From: CALKZN01 sp050633585
GTDB taxonomy: Bacteria > Pseudomonadota > Gammaproteobacteria > Arenicellales > Arenicellaceae
Reading direction: 5' to 3'
DNA: 10,962 nt
NCBI GenBank assembly: GCA_050633585.1
Contig: JBOEGT010000044.1
Location: 1-10,962 of the forward strand
This document shows positions 1 to 6,738 of the stretch, piece by piece (within the stretch, counting starts at the first letter, position 1; each line of letters starts with the position of its first letter). The notes beneath the pieces are model-generated. The model saw only the letters and a program-made list of their open reading frames with translations. It had not been told where the DNA came from and made no database searches. The position numbers were made by a program, and so were the translations under genes.

Positions 1-49
1 ATCTACACGCGTAAGATCGTCGGCAGCGTCAGATGTGTATAAGAGACAG
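1..49 (+). other. Untrimmed Illumina Nextera i5 adapter (artefact)
   Basis: This stretch is synthetic. Bases 1-8 are the end of the Illumina P5 oligo (ATCTACAC). Bases 9-16 (GCGTAAGA) sit where the 8-nt i5 index belongs. Bases 17-30 are the Nextera read-1 adapter part (TCGTCGGCAGCGTC). Bases 31-49 are the 19-bp Tn5 mosaic end (AGATGTGTATAAGAGACAG). The order and lengths match the published Nextera design exactly. Genomic sequence starts at base 50. Any ORF start inside this stretch, such as the ATG at 33, is false. Confidence 0.98.
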
Positions 50-470
50 ACGTATTATTCTCACAGGCGGAAATGTATTTGAAAAAATTGGCATTTCAGC
101 TGAATCCATTTATATCCGTCGTAAACTCATTGCGATGGGAATCCCCAAAGAAGCCATCATTGTCGAATCAAACAGTCGAACCACTCGGGAAAATGCGACT
201 GAAACTGAAAAAATATTGAAAAAAATCAACGCAAAATCAGCCCTACTTGTCACATCAGCGATTCATATGCCGCGTTCAATTCAGCTGTTTTCAGTATTAA
301 GTGCGAATGTTATCCCTGTGCCTAGCGACATCATTGTCACGAGAGATTACGCACCAACTAGTTTGCAACTCATTCCCAATGTGAATGCGATGGCACTAAC
401 GACGAAGGCACTCCATGAATACTACGGCATTTGGACAGAATCAATTAATCGACTTATTAATGGCTTTTGA
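50..470 (+). CDS. DUF218 domain protein (YdcF/SanA/ElyC-like), 5' truncated
   Basis: This is the C-terminal part of a DUF218-family protein, about 140 residues; the real start lies off the contig. The first intact genomic codon is at 51, and the reading frame continues falsely into the adapter. Visible family features are a beta-strand plus glycine turn (IILTGG), the SRTTRENA segment, the LVTSAIHMPRS segment and a C-terminal ALHEYYGIW segment, in the same order as in ElyC and SanA. Family members are usually membrane-anchored, with the domain facing the periplasm, and E. coli ElyC and SanA are linked to envelope integrity. The anchor would be in the missing N-terminal part. It ends with TGA at 468-470. 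The family assignment is fairly secure, but the exact subfamily and substrate are unknown. Confidence 0.85.
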
Positions 471-549
471 CTTCAATACAGTTTAGAAAAAATTTTAGTT
501 AAAGAACTGCTACATATTCATTCAGGCTAGTAAATCTTACTCTGATCTC

Positions 550-571
550 AATTAATTATTAACAATTAATT
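550..571. repeat. AT-rich inverted repeat upstream of the HEPN gene
   Basis: Two copies of the self-complementary 8-mer AATTAATT (550-557 and 564-571) flank a 6-nt centre, ATTAAC. They lie about 20 nt before the HEPN gene start, between the end of the DUF218 gene and the AGGA ribosome site. The repeat could be an operator or part of an AT-rich promoter. In AT-rich intergenic DNA it could also arise by chance, so its function is open. Confidence 0.35.
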
Positions 572-593
572 CAAATAGGACATTATTAGCTTG

Positions 594-2069
594 ATGGATA
601 TGAATGCATATGATTTAGTCGATTTTGGAGTCCGGTGTGACTCAGCTATTGCGACAGGCAACGCCGAGCAATTACACCATATGATCAACATTTTGGATTC
701 TGCTGACATTAGAAAGCTGGAGCCCATTGCAGTTATCAATATCCAGTATATGTTAGGGAATTTGTATACCGCCCTGTCATCAGCGTCAAATGAGAAGCTT
801 TCTACTTGGCGTACTGGCCAATTCCCTGAACATCGGGTGTCGTCGATCAACTTGTACAGAAAAGCTATTCAAACTGCTCACACTGTCAATCACCCTCTAA
901 TCGCAGAAATTAGCACTAATTTAGCGAACAGTATTTCAGAGCAAGGCAGGGTTGTTGAAGCCTTAGCCATTTGGGATTGTGACTTTTCTAAAACTGGTGA
1001 CGCTTCTTTTGTTTCCGCTCTAGCTAAAGTTCGCACTATGTTGTGGATGTCTCACTATATTAATGATCTAGGTCATGCGGACTGTTACCGAGTAGAAGCT
1101 TATAAGCTTCTCTCAGTTCTGGATAAAAATATTTCCAAAAATGACCACCCTAGTGTTTACGTTACCGTGAAAGAGGATGCTGAAATGTTATCGTTCTTAG
1201 AATATGGACAAGAAAACTTTCAAAATACATTAGATTGGGATAATTCTTTACCAGCTAAATCCTATGGAAACCCTGAAAAACGTTATCGTCTATGGTGTCT
1301 AAAGCTCGGTCTATTTTGCAATGACTTGAATGATTTGACTCCGACATGGATTGCAGATCGTGACATCCTGCAATTTCCAAATTATAGAGTCAAAATTGGT
1401 AATGGGCCTTTTTTAGCTGCCGCATTTTCTGCCATTAAGAGAGAATATTGTTTCGCCCGATTTCTCGCCTATGAAGGCGTCAATGGCATACATCCGAAAT
1501 ATGAAAATAATCATTTGTTTGTCACCGATAGTTATGATGGAGTGGAATTTGATGGCAGCATCGAGAAACTGAAGACCGCATTTCGAGTTTCCTTTAGTGC
1601 GCTTGATAGTATTGCTAATTTACTCAATCAGTACTTCAAATGCGGTGCGAACAAAGCACAATTTTCATCCCTTTGGATTAAAAATAACCTTCATTCAAAT
1701 GATAATCCATTCATTGATGCTCTTTACTGGTTGGCTTGTGATATTCAAGACCTCTCATCAAAATCAATGAAAAATTGGAAAGCTCCTAATCCAGATAGCG
1801 CCGAGCTTAGACGTCTCAGAAACTCAATTGAGCATGGATGGCTGAGAGTTGTGAGTTATGAATCCGAGCGCTCTGAAGAAAATGATGACTACGCCCATAT
1901 CGTATCGTCCGATAATATGTGCCGCATGACGATTGATACTCTACGACTCACTCGAGCAGCGATGCAATATGTTTGTTTTGCTGTGAAGTATGAAGAAGAT
2001 AGGAGAACACAAAATGAAACAGATAGCCTTTGCATACCGTTAGCCGTGCCTCTATGGAAACCTAGATAA
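594..2069 (+). CDS. LA2681-like HEPN domain protein with TPR-like N-terminal region
   Basis: The product is about 491 aa. The N-terminal third (about residues 40-170) has helix pairs that look like tetratricopeptide repeats, for example NLANSISEQGRVVEALAIW. The C-terminal half resembles the LA2681-type HEPN family: a segment around REYCFARFLAYEG, a long helix (EKLKTAFRVSFSALDSIANLL), then LRRLRNSIEHGW. RNSIEH is an exact R-N-x3-H match to the HEPN RNase motif (R410, N411, H415, counted from the TTG at 591). HEPN proteins are often metal-independent RNases in defence or toxin systems; activity here is inferred. AGGA at 577-580 is 13 nt from ATG 594 and 10 nt from TTG 591, so the TTG start (492 aa) is also possible. 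AGA/AGG make up 10 of 25 arginine codons, against 1 of 21 in the flavoprotein and 0 of 25 in acnD, which suggests horizontal transfer. No partner gene is adjacent. Confidence 0.8.
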   Translation: MDMNAYDLVDFGVRCDSAIATGNAEQLHHMINILDSADIRKLEPIAVINIQYMLGNLYTALSSASNEKLSTWRTGQFPEHRVSSINLYRKAIQTAHTVNHPLIAEISTNLANSISEQGRVVEALAIWDCDFSKTGDASFVSALAKVRTMLWMSHYINDLGHADCYRVEAYKLLSVLDKNISKNDHPSVYVTVKEDAEMLSFLEYGQENFQNTLDWDNSLPAKSYGNPEKRYRLWCLKLGLFCNDLNDLTPTWIADRDILQFPNYRVKIGNGPFLAAAFSAIKREYCFARFLAYEGVNGIHPKYENNHLFVTDSYDGVEFDGSIEKLKTAFRVSFSALDSIANLLNQYFKCGANKAQFSSLWIKNNLHSNDNPFIDALYWLACDIQDLSSKSMKNWKAPNPDSAELRRLRNSIEHGWLRVVSYESERSEENDDYAHIVSSDNMCRMTIDTLRLTRAAMQYVCFAVKYEEDRRTQNETDSLCIPLAVPLWKPR

Positions 2070-2219
2070 CTGAAATGAACAGCTCACAGTCTCTTAGCTA
2101 CGAATAATGCTCTAGACATGATCAGTGGTGTCAAAATTAAAAGCCTATTAAGGGCAAATTCAGCCACTCATTCCGACACCTCAAGGTGACTAAGCAAACT
2201 CAGGAAAATTGCAACTGAC

Positions 2220-2969
2220 TTAACGCTCTAAACGAAAAGCTTTGAGTGTTTTAGGCTCGACCCCTTCAGAAAAAACGCAAGCAATAAACTTGTCGTCATC
2301 GCAAATCTCAGTGTTTTCTAGCCTATTTTCTTGGGCAATAACAAACTGCTGCCCCAACCATTTTCCATCTGGGCTTTGAAACGAGTTTTGAGACAAGTCT
2401 TCGCACAATGTGTGCTCCCTTAAAGGATAGTTCAAACCTGTTCCCATCGCTTTGCCATAGGCTTCTTTTCTTGTCCAACATCGCAGGAAAGCATCGTTGC
2501 TTTCATTGGCAATATATTGTTCTTCAGGAGAAAAACGCCGTTTAATAATTGCCGAATAGTTTCCAGACCTATTGATATTTTCAACATCAACTCCCAACTC
2601 ACTAGACGATGAAAAAGCGAACAAACCGAAGCCACAAGTATCCGTAAAATTAAAATGCACACGGCATGAATCACTCTTTAACGATGGCTTGCCTTGCTTT
2701 CCAAAGCATAATTCGCTTGATGCATTGTCAGGCAAATAATGTGTCAACAGTTGTGTTAAATAACCTCGACCAGCAATATAAAAGCGCCGTTTCTGTTCAT
2801 CAGGGAATCGACGTGCTTTTTCTTTTTGATGATCTGACAGTCGTTTTTCAAACGCTTTTAATTGCGCATTTTCAATAGTTAACGAAACCCACCATAAATG
2901 TATCTGCCCAGTACGCAGCGGTTCACTGTTAATTGACTCCGTATTTTGAAAAGCCAGTATTTCAGACAT
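2220..2969 (-). CDS. Sfp-type 4'-phosphopantetheinyl transferase
   Basis: This cytoplasmic enzyme is predicted to transfer 4'-phosphopantetheine from CoA to a carrier-protein serine, activating fatty-acid, polyketide or peptide synthase carriers. The 249-aa length suits the Sfp/Gsp group rather than the short AcpS. Visible motifs are FYIAGRGYLTQLL (about 63-75), GKQGKPSL (90-97), HFNFTD (105-110), LGVDVE with putative Mg ligands D128 and E130, and CWTRKEAYGKAMGTGL (164-179) with E169. One oddity is D110, where Sfp has the CoA-contacting histidine of its HFNISH segment. The ATG lies 11 nt after the ilvA stop on the same strand, so co-transcription with ilvA is likely. Only a weak GAG-type ribosome site precedes it. 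No carrier protein or synthase is nearby, so the target is unknown. The fold assignment is confident. Confidence 0.9.
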   Translation of the reverse strand: MSEILAFQNTESINSEPLRTGQIHLWWVSLTIENAQLKAFEKRLSDHQKEKARRFPDEQKRRFYIAGRGYLTQLLTHYLPDNASSELCFGKQGKPSLKSDSCRVHFNFTDTCGFGLFAFSSSSELGVDVENINRSGNYSAIIKRRFSPEEQYIANESNDAFLRCWTRKEAYGKAMGTGLNYPLREHTLCEDLSQNSFQSPDGKWLGQQFVIAQENRLENTEICDDDKFIACVFSEGVEPKTLKAFRLER

Positions 2970-2980
2970 ACACTCAATCG

Positions 2981-4489
2981 CTAACTCAAAAACAATTGAT
3001 AAGCTGGATTATCCGTTTCTTCGAAATACACATAACCCAAATCATCTAACACTTGTGAGAACTGCTCTCTGGAGGCACTCGGCACCTGTAAACCACAGAG
3101 CACTCTTCCAAAATCAGAGCCATGATTTCGATAATGGAAAAGGCTGATATTCCAGTGATGTCCAAGCGTTTGCAAAAAAAGCATTAACGCGCCAGGGGCT
3201 TCCGGAAACCTGAAACGATATACCACTTCGTTTTCTACATGCTGTCCTCGACCACCGACCATATGGCGAAGGTGCAACTTGGCCATCTCATTATCGGTTA
3301 GATCCAAAGTTTCATACCCTGCCAGGGTCAGAGATTCGACCAAAGAATCTAACTGCTTAGCGTCACGAATCTCAACACCCACATAAATCACTGCCTCTTG
3401 GGAGTCAGCATAACGATAATTGAATTCAGTAATATTTAAGCCACCTATCGCCTGACAAAATTGCTTAAAACTACCTGGTTTCTCAGGTATTTTTACTGCC
3501 AAAATACCTTCTCGACGCTCAGCAAACTCTGTTCGCTCAGACACATGACGCAATCGATCAAAATTCATATTGGCGCCCGATGCCGTCACTGCCAGCGTTT
3601 TACCTTGCCACTCTTGTTCTCGGCAATATTTTTTTAATCCGGCTAAACCTACCGCTCCAGCAGGCTCCAACACTGAGCGAGTATCTTCAAAAACATCTTT
3701 AATCGCGGCACAAATTTCATCCGTACTGACAACCACCATATCATCCACATATTGCTGCGCCAGTCTAAAAGTTTCAGCTCCAACTTGTTTTACCGCAACA
3801 CCATCAGCAAAAATTCCGACGTTGTCTAACGTCACCAATTCACCCGCGTCGATAGACTGTGTCATTGCATCAGAATCATTAGGCTCGACCCCAATGATTT
3901 TAATATCAGGATTCACTGATTTTATGTACGTGGCTATCCCCGCCAACAACCCCCCCCCGCCGACACACACAAAAATGGCATCCACATTGGGCAGTTCATC
4001 TAAAATTTCTTTACCGACAGTGCCTTGCCCCGCGATGACATCAGGATTATCAAATGGATGAATATAACTCAACCCCATTTCCTCAACCAAAACGGCGGCT
4101 TTTTCAGCCGCATCAGAATAACTGGTGCCATGTAAAACGGGCACACCTCCCATCGCAATCACGGCATCCACTTTAATGCGAGGTGTCGTCTCAGGCATAA
4201 CAATCGTTGCGGGAATACCAAGCTTCTGGGCCGAATAGGCTACGCCTTGGGCATGATTGCCTGCTGATGCACAAATAACCCCTTTGCTACGCACATCTTC
4301 CGGCAAGTTCGCAATACAATTATAAGCACCGCGAATTTTAAATGAAAACACTGGCTGTAAATCTTCACGCTTTAACCAAATAGCATTTCCAACCCTATCT
4401 GATATTTTAGGTGCATGTTCTAATGGTGTTTTTTTTGCAACATCATAAACGTTAGCTGTTTTGATCTTTTTCAGATAATCTGTACTCAT
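2981..4489 (-). CDS. ilvA: Threonine ammonia-lyase, biosynthetic (threonine dehydratase)
   Basis: IlvA is the PLP enzyme that converts L-threonine to 2-oxobutanoate and ammonia, the first committed step of isoleucine synthesis. The 502-aa product has the PLP lysine in SFKIRGAYN (K51), the SAGNHAQG segment (75-82) and the phosphate-binding loop GGGGLLAG (177-184). Two ACT-like regulatory domains follow (about 327-398 and 421-494), as in isoleucine-inhibited gammaproteobacterial IlvA. ATG 4489 (MSTDYLKK) was chosen. The frame extends to a TTG at 4555, but the extra 22 residues look non-family and overlap a good promoter (4555-4527) whose transcript would start just upstream of 4489. A run of nine Gs encodes part of the glycine loop; the frame is intact. 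The PPTase gene follows, and the VTT gene is divergent. Confidence 0.96.
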   Translation of the reverse strand: MSTDYLKKIKTANVYDVAKKTPLEHAPKISDRVGNAIWLKREDLQPVFSFKIRGAYNCIANLPEDVRSKGVICASAGNHAQGVAYSAQKLGIPATIVMPETTPRIKVDAVIAMGGVPVLHGTSYSDAAEKAAVLVEEMGLSYIHPFDNPDVIAGQGTVGKEILDELPNVDAIFVCVGGGGLLAGIATYIKSVNPDIKIIGVEPNDSDAMTQSIDAGELVTLDNVGIFADGVAVKQVGAETFRLAQQYVDDMVVVSTDEICAAIKDVFEDTRSVLEPAGAVGLAGLKKYCREQEWQGKTLAVTASGANMNFDRLRHVSERTEFAERREGILAVKIPEKPGSFKQFCQAIGGLNITEFNYRYADSQEAVIYVGVEIRDAKQLDSLVESLTLAGYETLDLTDNEMAKLHLRHMVGGRGQHVENEVVYRFRFPEAPGALMLFLQTLGHHWNISLFHYRNHGSDFGRVLCGLQVPSASREQFSQVLDDLGYVYFEETDNPAYQLFLS

Positions 4490-4526
4490 AAAAATATTGC
4501 CGCAAGGGAATCGGTAGTGGTGAGGT

Positions 4527-4555
4527 CCTATAGTAAGTGAGCAGTAAGAATGCAA
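4527..4555 (-). promoter_or_regulatory. Predicted sigma70-like promoter for ilvA
   Basis: On the minus strand, TTGCAT (4555-4550) and TATAGG (4532-4527) are separated by exactly 17 nt. The expected start point near 4520 would give a leader of about 30 nt before ATG 4489. This supports the shorter IlvA start. It is pattern-based only. Confidence 0.5.
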
Positions 4556-4587
4556 TAAAACATAACCTTAATTAGCCCCAAAATTAT

Positions 4588-5271
4588 ATGTCTAAAAAAA
4601 TAACTTTAATCGCGATTCTAGCAAGTTTAATCGGCGCTTTTTTCTATTTCGGCTTGCATGAAGTCTTTAATTTACAATATCTACAAGAAAAACGGGGAAG
4701 CTTCATCGCCCAATACAATGCTAACCCCATTTTAATAGCCGGTGGATTCTTTCTAGTCTATGTTACATTCACGGCATTATCACTCCCTGCGGCGGCCATT
4801 TTGACGCTAGGCGCAGGCGCTGTTTTTGGTTTTTGGACAGGATTAATACTGGTTTCTTTTGCCAGCACAATTGGCGCCACATTAGCTTTTTTAATCGCAC
4901 GCTATGTTTTTCGCGACAGCATGGAGAAAAAATTTGGCAAACAACTCGTCAAGATCAATCAAGGCGTTGCAAAAGATGGCTGGCTTTACTGCTTTAGCGC
5001 ACGACTCATTCCTGCATTTCCGTTTTTTGTTGTGAACTGCGTCATGGCACTCACACAGCTCAAAACAACAACATACTATTGGAGCAGCCAGTTAGGCATG
5101 CTTGCTGGCACGGCTGTATTTGTTAATGCTGGCACACAAATCAGCACCATTGAAAAAGTCGGTGACATTGCATCACCAAAAATCATTGGTTCTTTTTTAC
5201 TATTAGCCATATTCCCTTTTATTGCTAAATTCATCATGTCAAAAATAAGAACAACTCCTAACGAAGCATAG
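4588..5271 (+). CDS. VTT-domain (TVP38/TMEM64, DedA-like) inner-membrane protein
   Basis: The product is a 227-aa polytopic membrane protein. There is a hydrophobic helix at about residues 4-24 and a long hydrophobic block at about 48-108, which contains the VTT core (GAGAVFGFWTG through GATLAFLIARYVFRD). Further hydrophobic segments lie around 135-175 and 190-212. The R-x-x-x-R pattern after the core and the G-x-x-F-G turn are typical of the family. Related VTT proteins include bacterial DedA lipid flippases and eukaryotic TMEM41B/VMP1 scramblases; the substrate here is unknown. It opens a three-gene unit, and the flavoprotein gene begins 19 nt after its stop. No clear Shine-Dalgarno precedes the ATG, but no better in-frame start exists. 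It is divergent from ilvA. Confidence 0.88.
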   Translation: MSKKITLIAILASLIGAFFYFGLHEVFNLQYLQEKRGSFIAQYNANPILIAGGFFLVYVTFTALSLPAAAILTLGAGAVFGFWTGLILVSFASTIGATLAFLIARYVFRDSMEKKFGKQLVKINQGVAKDGWLYCFSARLIPAFPFFVVNCVMALTQLKTTTYYWSSQLGMLAGTAVFVNAGTQISTIEKVGDIASPKIIGSFLLLAIFPFIAKFIMSKIRTTPNEA

Positions 5272-5278
5272 GAATACT

Positions 5279-5283
5279 GAGGA
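5279..5283 (+). promoter_or_regulatory. Strong ribosome binding site of the flavoprotein gene
   Basis: GAGGA lies 7 nt before ATG 5291, in the 19-nt gap after the VTT gene. It is the clearest Shine-Dalgarno in the window and fixes the start of the oxidoreductase. Confidence 0.75.
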
Positions 5284-5290
5284 CGTTATT

Positions 5291-6730
5291 ATGAGTAAAA
5301 AATATGAAGTGAACCTTGTCGTTATTGGCGGCGGTTCAGCAGGATTAGTGAGCGCCTATATTGCCGCAGCCGTTAAAGCAAAAGTCGTGTTAATCGAACG
5401 ACATAAAATGGGGGGCGACTGCCTTAACACTGGCTGCGTTCCCAGCAAAGCGATTTTACGTTCCGCTAAAATGGCAACTTATATGAAACGTGCTGAAGAA
5501 TTTGGGTTTAAAGCTGTTAAACCTGTGCCGGTTTTCAAAAATATCATGTCTCGCGTCCATAAAGTGATTGCTGATATCGAACCACATGACTCCATTGAAC
5601 GCTACACGTCCCTAGGCGTTGAATGCGTCACAGGCGAGGCAACCATTTTGTCGCCACATGAAGTGAAAGTGGGTGACCGAACAATCACCACGAAGAACAT
5701 CATTATTGCGAGTGGCGCACGGCCATTTGTGCCGCCAATTGAAGGCTTAGACAAAATCGACTATCTCACTTCAGACAATATCTGGGACTTACAACACCAG
5801 CCCAAGCGATTAATCGTGCTCGGCGGCGGACCTATAGGCTGCGAATTAAGTCAAGCATTTGGCAAACTAGGAAGCGAGGTGACTCAGGTTGAAATGATGC
5901 CAACCATCATGGGCCGTGAAGACGATGACGCAAAAGAGATTATCGCTGAGCAATTTCAAAAAGATGGCATCAACGTCCTTACTTCTCATCGCGCTATGCG
6001 CGTTGAAACCACGGGTGACACGAAAGTATTAGTCTGTGACCATGATGGCTCTGAAGTTCGCATCGAATTTGACGACATCCTTGTTGCTGTAGGCCGTCGC
6101 GCCAACACTGAAGGCATGGGGTTAGACGCATTAGGCATTCAATTACGTAAAAATGGCACCGTAGAAACAGACGATTATTTACGCACTGCCGTACCCAATA
6201 TTTTTGCCTGCGGCGACGTCACAGGCCCCTATCAGTTTACTCACACCGCCGCGCATCAAGCGTGGTATGCGGTTGTAAACTCTTTATTTGGCTTTATCAA
6301 AAAATTCAAAGTGGATTACCGAGTTATCCCATGGGCGACTTTTACCATGCCTGAAGTTGCTCGAGTCGGACTCAATGAAACCGATGCAAAAGCACAAAAC
6401 ATTGATTATCAAGTCACAAAATATGGCATTGATGACTTAGACAGAGCCATTGCTGATGGTGAAGCGCATGGCTTTGTCAAAGTGCTCACCAAACCCGGCA
6501 GTGACAAAATTTTAGGCGTGACAATTGTCGGCCACCATGCAGGTGATCTCATTTCCGAGTATGTACTTGCGATGAAACACAACTTAGGCATGAATAAAAT
6601 CTTAGGCACCATTCATTTATATCCGAGCTTAGCGGAAGCCAACAAATATGCGGCTGGCCAATGGAAACAAGCGAATAAGCCAGAAGGTCTACTGCGTTTT
6701 GCCGAAAAACTACATAACTGGATGCGTTAA
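5291..6730 (+). CDS. FAD-dependent pyridine nucleotide-disulfide oxidoreductase (MerA/Lpd-like, not a true MerA)
   Basis: This is a 479-aa cytoplasmic flavoprotein. It has an N-terminal FAD fold (VIGGGSAG, 11-18) and a redox-active disulfide in GGDCLNTGCVPSK (C44, C49). The NAD(P) fold is GGGPIG (178-183), with E201 at the end of its second strand, suggesting NADH preference. The second FAD motif is CGDVTGPYQFTH (307-318), and the C-terminal dimer domain carries HLYPSLAE (442-449). In dihydrolipoamide dehydrogenase the residue before that proline is the catalytic histidine; here it is Y444. Mercuric reductases have a C-terminal Cys-Cys and often an N-terminal metal-binding domain; neither is present, so a MerA label would mislead. 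The substrate is unknown. It is the middle gene of the trio, and the DUF547 gene starts 8 nt downstream. Family confidence is high. Confidence 0.93.
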   Translation: MSKKYEVNLVVIGGGSAGLVSAYIAAAVKAKVVLIERHKMGGDCLNTGCVPSKAILRSAKMATYMKRAEEFGFKAVKPVPVFKNIMSRVHKVIADIEPHDSIERYTSLGVECVTGEATILSPHEVKVGDRTITTKNIIIASGARPFVPPIEGLDKIDYLTSDNIWDLQHQPKRLIVLGGGPIGCELSQAFGKLGSEVTQVEMMPTIMGREDDDAKEIIAEQFQKDGINVLTSHRAMRVETTGDTKVLVCDHDGSEVRIEFDDILVAVGRRANTEGMGLDALGIQLRKNGTVETDDYLRTAVPNIFACGDVTGPYQFTHTAAHQAWYAVVNSLFGFIKKFKVDYRVIPWATFTMPEVARVGLNETDAKAQNIDYQVTKYGIDDLDRAIADGEAHGFVKVLTKPGSDKILGVTIVGHHAGDLISEYVLAMKHNLGMNKILGTIHLYPSLAEANKYAAGQWKQANKPEGLLRFAEKLHNWMR

Positions 6731-6738
6731 AAATTCCC

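Noticed and set aside
33..50. ATG start of the first ORF
   Set aside because: It lies inside the Tn5 mosaic end of the Nextera adapter, so it is not genomic.
2133..2155. Possible terminator for the ilvA-PPTase unit (minus strand, small GCCC/GGC hairpin then T-rich tract)
   Set aside because: The stem is only about 4 bp with a bulge and the tract is interrupted by AA, too weak to call.
2175..2195. CACC-TCAA-GGTG hairpin between the HEPN and PPTase genes
   Set aside because: The stem is 4 bp with no T-tract on either strand and is probably chance.
3570..4061. 163-aa plus-strand ORF opposite ilvA
   Set aside because: It is antisense to a well-conserved enzyme and its translation shows no recognisable domain.
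4490..4555. 22-residue N-terminal extension of IlvA from a TTG
   Set aside because: The extra residues do not look like IlvA, and the stretch contains a TTGCAT-N17-TATAGG promoter for the gene.
5291..6730. Annotation as mercuric reductase
   Set aside because: It lacks the C-terminal Cys pair and the N-terminal metal-binding domain, and no mer genes are nearby.
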